The notes beneath the pieces are model-generated. The model worked only from the letters and a program-made list of their open reading frames with translations. It searched no databases and was not told the DNA's origin. From Caldifarciminota bacterium (GTDB lineage Bacteria > Hydrothermota > Hydrothermia > LBFQ01), in NCBI GenBank assembly GCA_015492295.1, contig WGFI01000120.1, positions 1 to 33,101 on the forward strand: DNA of 33,101 bases. Reading direction: 5' to 3'. A program made the translations under genes and the position numbers. Of this stretch, positions 30,947-33,101 are shown one piece after another (positions within the stretch are counted from its first letter, which is position 1; each line of letters begins with the position of its first letter).

Positions 30947-31494
30947 TATGCCCTCCCTATGTATTCACCCGTGCGCGTATCTATTTTTATTATATCGCCT
31001 TCCTCTATGAAAAGTGGAGCCTGAACGACTTTGCCTGTTTCCACCTTAACGGGCTTTGTTCCTCCCTGCACGGTGTTTCCTCTGACTCCTGGAGGAGCCT
31101 CTATGACCTTCAATTCCACATAGGTTGGCAGTTCTATGCTGACGGGTCTATCATCGGCGTATATGATCAGAACTTCCAAACCCTCTTTCAAATAATCAAC
31201 GGCATTTCCCAGATCACTCTCATGGAACTGAATGTCCTCATAAGTTTCGCTATCAAGAAAATGATAATAGGAACCATCCTTGTAGGAGTATATAGCGGGT
31301 TTTTTTTCTACCATAACATCCTCTATTTCATCCGTATCTCTCAGGGTGAAGGTTTGAACACTACCCGTATGAAGATCTTTAAGTTTAAGGCTTATGGTTG
31401 CCCCTCCCCTTCCCCTATGGGAGTGCTTATAATCCAAAACTATATATTCCCTACCTTCATATCTTATAACCGAACCCACTCTTATGTTAGCCAT
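30946..31494 (-). CDS. efp: Elongation factor P
   Basis: EF-P helps the ribosome through polyproline stretches. The 182-residue protein has the three-domain layout, with the KOW-like N-domain, the middle OB domain and the C-terminal OB domain with [16 protein letters not shown]...[20 protein letters not shown]. The tip loop of the first domain reads HRGRGGA (26-32), so the residue that is lysine in E. coli (K34) is Arg29, and the loop proline is replaced by Arg27. Lysine-specific modification is therefore impossible. The start follows a TATAAT box by eight bases, so this first gene of the operon should be leaderless. Confidence 0.95.
   Translation of the reverse strand: MANIRVGSVIRYEGREYIVLDYKHSHRGRGGATISLKLKDLHTGSVQTFTLRDTDEIEDVMVEKKPAIYSYKDGSYYHFLDSETYEDIQFHESDLGNAVDYLKEGLEVLIIYADDRPVSIELPTYVELKVIEAPPGVRGNTVQGGTKPVKVETGKVVQAPLFIEEGDIIKIDTRTGEYIGRA
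30951..30957 (-). promoter_or_regulatory. Shine-Dalgarno site of accB
   Basis: GGGAGGG on the minus strand ends four bases before the ATG at 30946 and lies inside the end of efp. It marks accB as translated from an internal leadered site. Confidence 0.7.
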
Positions 31495-31502
31495 TTCTGA
31501 GA

Positions 31503-31518
31503 ATTATATAGGGGAAAA
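31503..31518 (-). promoter_or_regulatory. Promoter of the efp operon
   Basis: Minus strand: TTTTC (31518-31514), five bases, TATAAT (31508-31503), eight bases, ATG (31494). It is one of the best matches to the shared element. Confidence 0.7.
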
Positions 31519-31533
31519 ATATTTCGTGCGGTT

Positions 31534-32277
31534 TTACCTAATACCCACATTCCCTTTTCTAATCCTGAAATTTCTATTCGTCCTGCGGCCGCTTATATCG
31601 TATATCTCTTTGATCTTCAAGTGTTTCCTTTCAACAAATTCCCGCACCTCCGTGAGGTTGATCTCCTTGCCTATGCCTACATAATAAGATATGTCATAAG
31701 AAAAGATTCCCCTATAAATCGTTTGGTATGTGCTATCCCAGAACTCCTTTGTTATACCGAAGTAAGGTTTATAATAAAAGCTCCTAACCTCAACGGTGGA
31801 TATTGAATCGGGTGATAATGAGGATGTAAGGATTATTATGTAATTTAAACGGGATACGACCTTGATATTTCCCGTTATTGATGAAACTGTGTCATTAAGG
31901 GAAACAACCGAAGCATTGGAAGGTCTGTATATAACGGTATCCACTATGCTATCCATATCAAAATCCACAAAAGGAATCCTCGTATTTAAGGGTATAACGC
32001 AATCGTTCCAGGCTTCCCATGTTTCCCCTAAGTAGGGATTTTCCTTTGCAAATCTATACATATCCTTGTAAAAGTATCCATTCCCGTACCATATAAATGT
32101 TGAATCTGTTGTGGTATCTCTAATGATGCTCAACTTCGCCATCTTTCCGGATATATCTGCGCAGGTTCCATATATCGGTAGGTTGAAGACGGACTCAACG
32201 CTATCCTTTTCAAAAGACATGCTCGGTATCAGTATATAATTCCAAAAATTACCCACACTCAACGCCAAGTAAGTCAT
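31534..32277 (-). CDS. Exported protein with an incomplete T9SS-like tail
   Basis: I start this gene at ATG 32275-32277 (MTYLALSVGNFWNYILI), eight bases after a TAGAAT box, although the frame is open to an ATG at 32343. The longer form would place the promoter inside the gene. The 247-residue product is strand-rich, with no recognised domain; YVG and FYYKPYFGITKEF suggest a beta structure. The C-terminus reads EIYDISGRRTNRNFRIRKGNVGIR, which matches the first half of a type A sorting signal but lacks the GIYF(I/V) turn and basic end. It may have lost its tail by frameshift, or never used one. Function unknown. Confidence 0.65.
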   Translation of the reverse strand: MTYLALSVGNFWNYILIPSMSFEKDSVESVFNLPIYGTCADISGKMAKLSIIRDTTTDSTFIWYGNGYFYKDMYRFAKENPYLGETWEAWNDCVIPLNTRIPFVDFDMDSIVDTVIYRPSNASVVSLNDTVSSITGNIKVVSRLNYIIILTSSLSPDSISTVEVRSFYYKPYFGITKEFWDSTYQTIYRGIFSYDISYYVGIGKEINLTEVREFVERKHLKIKEIYDISGRRTNRNFRIRKGNVGIR

Positions 32278-32285
32278 AATATGTA

Positions 32286-32301
32286 ATTCTAAGGTGGAAA
32301 A
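32286..32301 (-). promoter_or_regulatory. Promoter of the exported protein with incomplete tail
   Basis: Minus strand: TTTTC (32301-32297), five bases, TAGAAT (32291-32286), eight bases, ATG (32277). This site decides between the two possible starts of the gene. Confidence 0.65.
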
Positions 32302-32355
32302 GTTTGTAAAGGGGTATTCAGGTGCTACAAAACCATCATCCATAAAATATCGTTC

Positions 32356-33021
32356 ATGCGTGGGATTAAGCTAATATCGCTTTTAGTGATTTTGATTTTA
32401 TTCATGCCTTTTTGTATCAGTATGCCTATAAGTTATGATACGGCCCAGATTCCGAACAACGATAAAACTTTGAGGGCAGGGGTAGGTGGTCAGGTTGCCG
32501 AGGGAATATACACTATAAGTACGGGATGTTCATATGATAGGATTTACTATAAGAATAATAAAGTTCGTGGAGATTTGCAAGCCGGGTACGGAGTGAAGAA
32601 GTTCTTTGAGGGTGGAGCAAATGTGGGTATAGCCTTGGGAAATCACGCCGAGGATAGTATCCCTATAAGGGATGAACTTCAAGCGGATATATATCCTTAT
32701 ATTAAACTGGGTATCCCTACGGACCCAGTAAGATTTTCGCTTAAATATTCCGCGGGTGCAGGTTTTATGGCATTTAGAAGTTATAGGACTAATGAGATGG
32801 GCCTAATTCCTATCTTTGGAACATATATAGATCTCCTTTTCGGCATGGGTAATCCTGAGTTTTTGACCCTGGGATTGCGCATAACCGCGAAGGAAACTCC
32901 CTTTATTCTGGTATTATCCTCGCATCTGTTTGGTTTTACTCTATCTTTCATGTATGGGTATTACACTGATAATTACGATTGGTCAAAGAACATTTATTTC
33001 GGAATAAGCAAGACCTTTTAA
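32356..33021 (+). CDS. Predicted outer-membrane beta-barrel protein
   Basis: This 221-residue protein has a classical signal peptide (MRGIKLISLLVILILFMPFC, with Arg and Lys ahead of the hydrophobic run), in contrast with the short signals elsewhere in the window. The mature part alternates polar and hydrophobic residues with many Gly and Tyr (GVGGQVAEGIYTISTGCSYD; AGYGVKKFFEGGANVGIAL) and ends in Phe (GISKTF), as outer-membrane barrels do. A lipoprotein reading through Cys20 is unlikely, because MPFC is not a good lipobox. It starts seven bases after TAAAAT (32343-32348), but no TTTTC element is present. I do not recognise a family. Confidence 0.7.
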   Translation: MRGIKLISLLVILILFMPFCISMPISYDTAQIPNNDKTLRAGVGGQVAEGIYTISTGCSYDRIYYKNNKVRGDLQAGYGVKKFFEGGANVGIALGNHAEDSIPIRDELQADIYPYIKLGIPTDPVRFSLKYSAGAGFMAFRSYRTNEMGLIPIFGTYIDLLFGMGNPEFLTLGLRITAKETPFILVLSSHLFGFTLSFMYGYYTDNYDWSKNIYFGISKTF

Positions 33022-33023
33022 AT

Positions 33024-33039
33024 CGTTCCACCTTAGAAT
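33024..33039 (+). promoter_or_regulatory. Promoter of the gene at the window end
   Basis: CGTTC at 33024-33028, five bases, TAGAAT at 33034-33039, nine bases, ATG at 33049. The TTC of the upstream element and the CCACCT spacer match the best examples. It begins three bases after the previous stop codon. Confidence 0.6.
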
Positions 33040-33048
33040 TTATAGATT

Positions 33049-33101
33049 ATGATAAGGATTGAACTTTTTAGGGCTAATTGTAAAATGTGCGATAGAATGG
33101 A
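33049..33101 (+). CDS. Start of a thioredoxin/glutaredoxin-like protein (cut by window edge)
   Basis: The 17 visible residues, MIRIELFRANCKMCDRM, run off the window end. A short strand followed by C-x-x-C (CKMC, residues 11-14) is the arrangement of small thioredoxin-fold redox proteins and glutaredoxins. The TAGAAT box nine bases upstream supports the start. The family call rests on very few residues. Confidence 0.5.
   Translation, partial: MIRIELFRANCKMCDRM

Noticed and set aside
32277..32343. Longer N-terminus (MDDGFVAPEYPF...) for the protein at 31534-32277
   Set aside because: It would put the TTTTC-N5-TAGAAT promoter inside the coding sequence and leave only 12 bases between divergent start codons; the shorter start fits the pattern of the other genes.

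Overview
The window is a gene-dense, A+T-rich bacterial chromosome segment from a diderm (Gram-negative-type) organism. Envelope genes support this: an LpxH-like lipid A hydrolase, a heptose-7-phosphate kinase, MurF, an OmpA-domain protein and a predicted beta-barrel. At least three secreted proteins end in a type IX secretion (T9SS) C-terminal sorting signal, and one protein has the TPR / beta-propeller / CRD / OmpA layout of the T9SS component PorE. These traits fit the Fibrobacteres-Chlorobi-Bacteroidetes side of the tree and uncultivated neighbours such as candidate division WOR-3/Hydrothermae-like bacteria. That placement is inference. No phage, transposon, integrase or CRISPR array was seen.

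Layout. 1-1612 (-): a tandem array of four DUF5618-like genes, one cut by the window edge and one decayed. 1756-6413 (+): tRNA-Asp running straight into a Gfo/Idh/MocA oxidoreductase, then a hot-dog thioesterase, murF, an RsmB-like methyltransferase and an MFS transporter. 6385-10269 (-): a compact five-gene operon of unknown purpose (PATAN-like protein, cupin epimerase, cysteine hydrolase, small flavoprotein, RlmN-like radical SAM enzyme). 10362-11183 (+): roadblock and V4R-like proteins. 11294-13342 (-): a large secreted beta-propeller protein. 13408-14716 (+): YceI, a b561-like membrane cytochrome and a c-type heme domain. 14952-15422 (+): a LOG-family protein. 15400-17965 (-): queC, a PTS EIIA, a zinc-ribbon protein, a small membrane protein and lpxH. 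18245-21656 (+): sdhB, purQ and the PorE-like gene. 21658-24361 (-): heptose kinase and an FG-GAP T9SS substrate. 24422-28728 (-): TPR protein, T9SS substrate and CCA-adding enzyme. 28756-31494 (-): efp, accB, a CorC-like gene and hprK. 31534-33101: two secreted proteins and the first codons of a CxxC protein.

The most striking signal is not a gene. Thirteen transcription starts, including that of tRNA-Asp, share one compact element: TTTTC (or TTTAC), five bases, TATAAT/TAGAAT/TAAAAT. At eleven of the twelve protein genes the ATG follows 8-10 bases later, which implies leaderless mRNAs. Several genes inside operons instead carry good Shine-Dalgarno sequences. The promoter fixes the start codons, which shows that many exported proteins begin with very short hydrophobic N-termini (ML.., MV.., MM..) with no Lys or Arg before the hydrophobic run.

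Other points worth attention: an RlmN-like radical SAM protein lacking the equivalent of E. coli RlmN Cys118; a likely frameshift or recoding site between the b561-like protein and its heme-c domain; two unexplained structured intergenic regions of about 220 bases each; and a TTG start codon one base after the tRNA 3' end.
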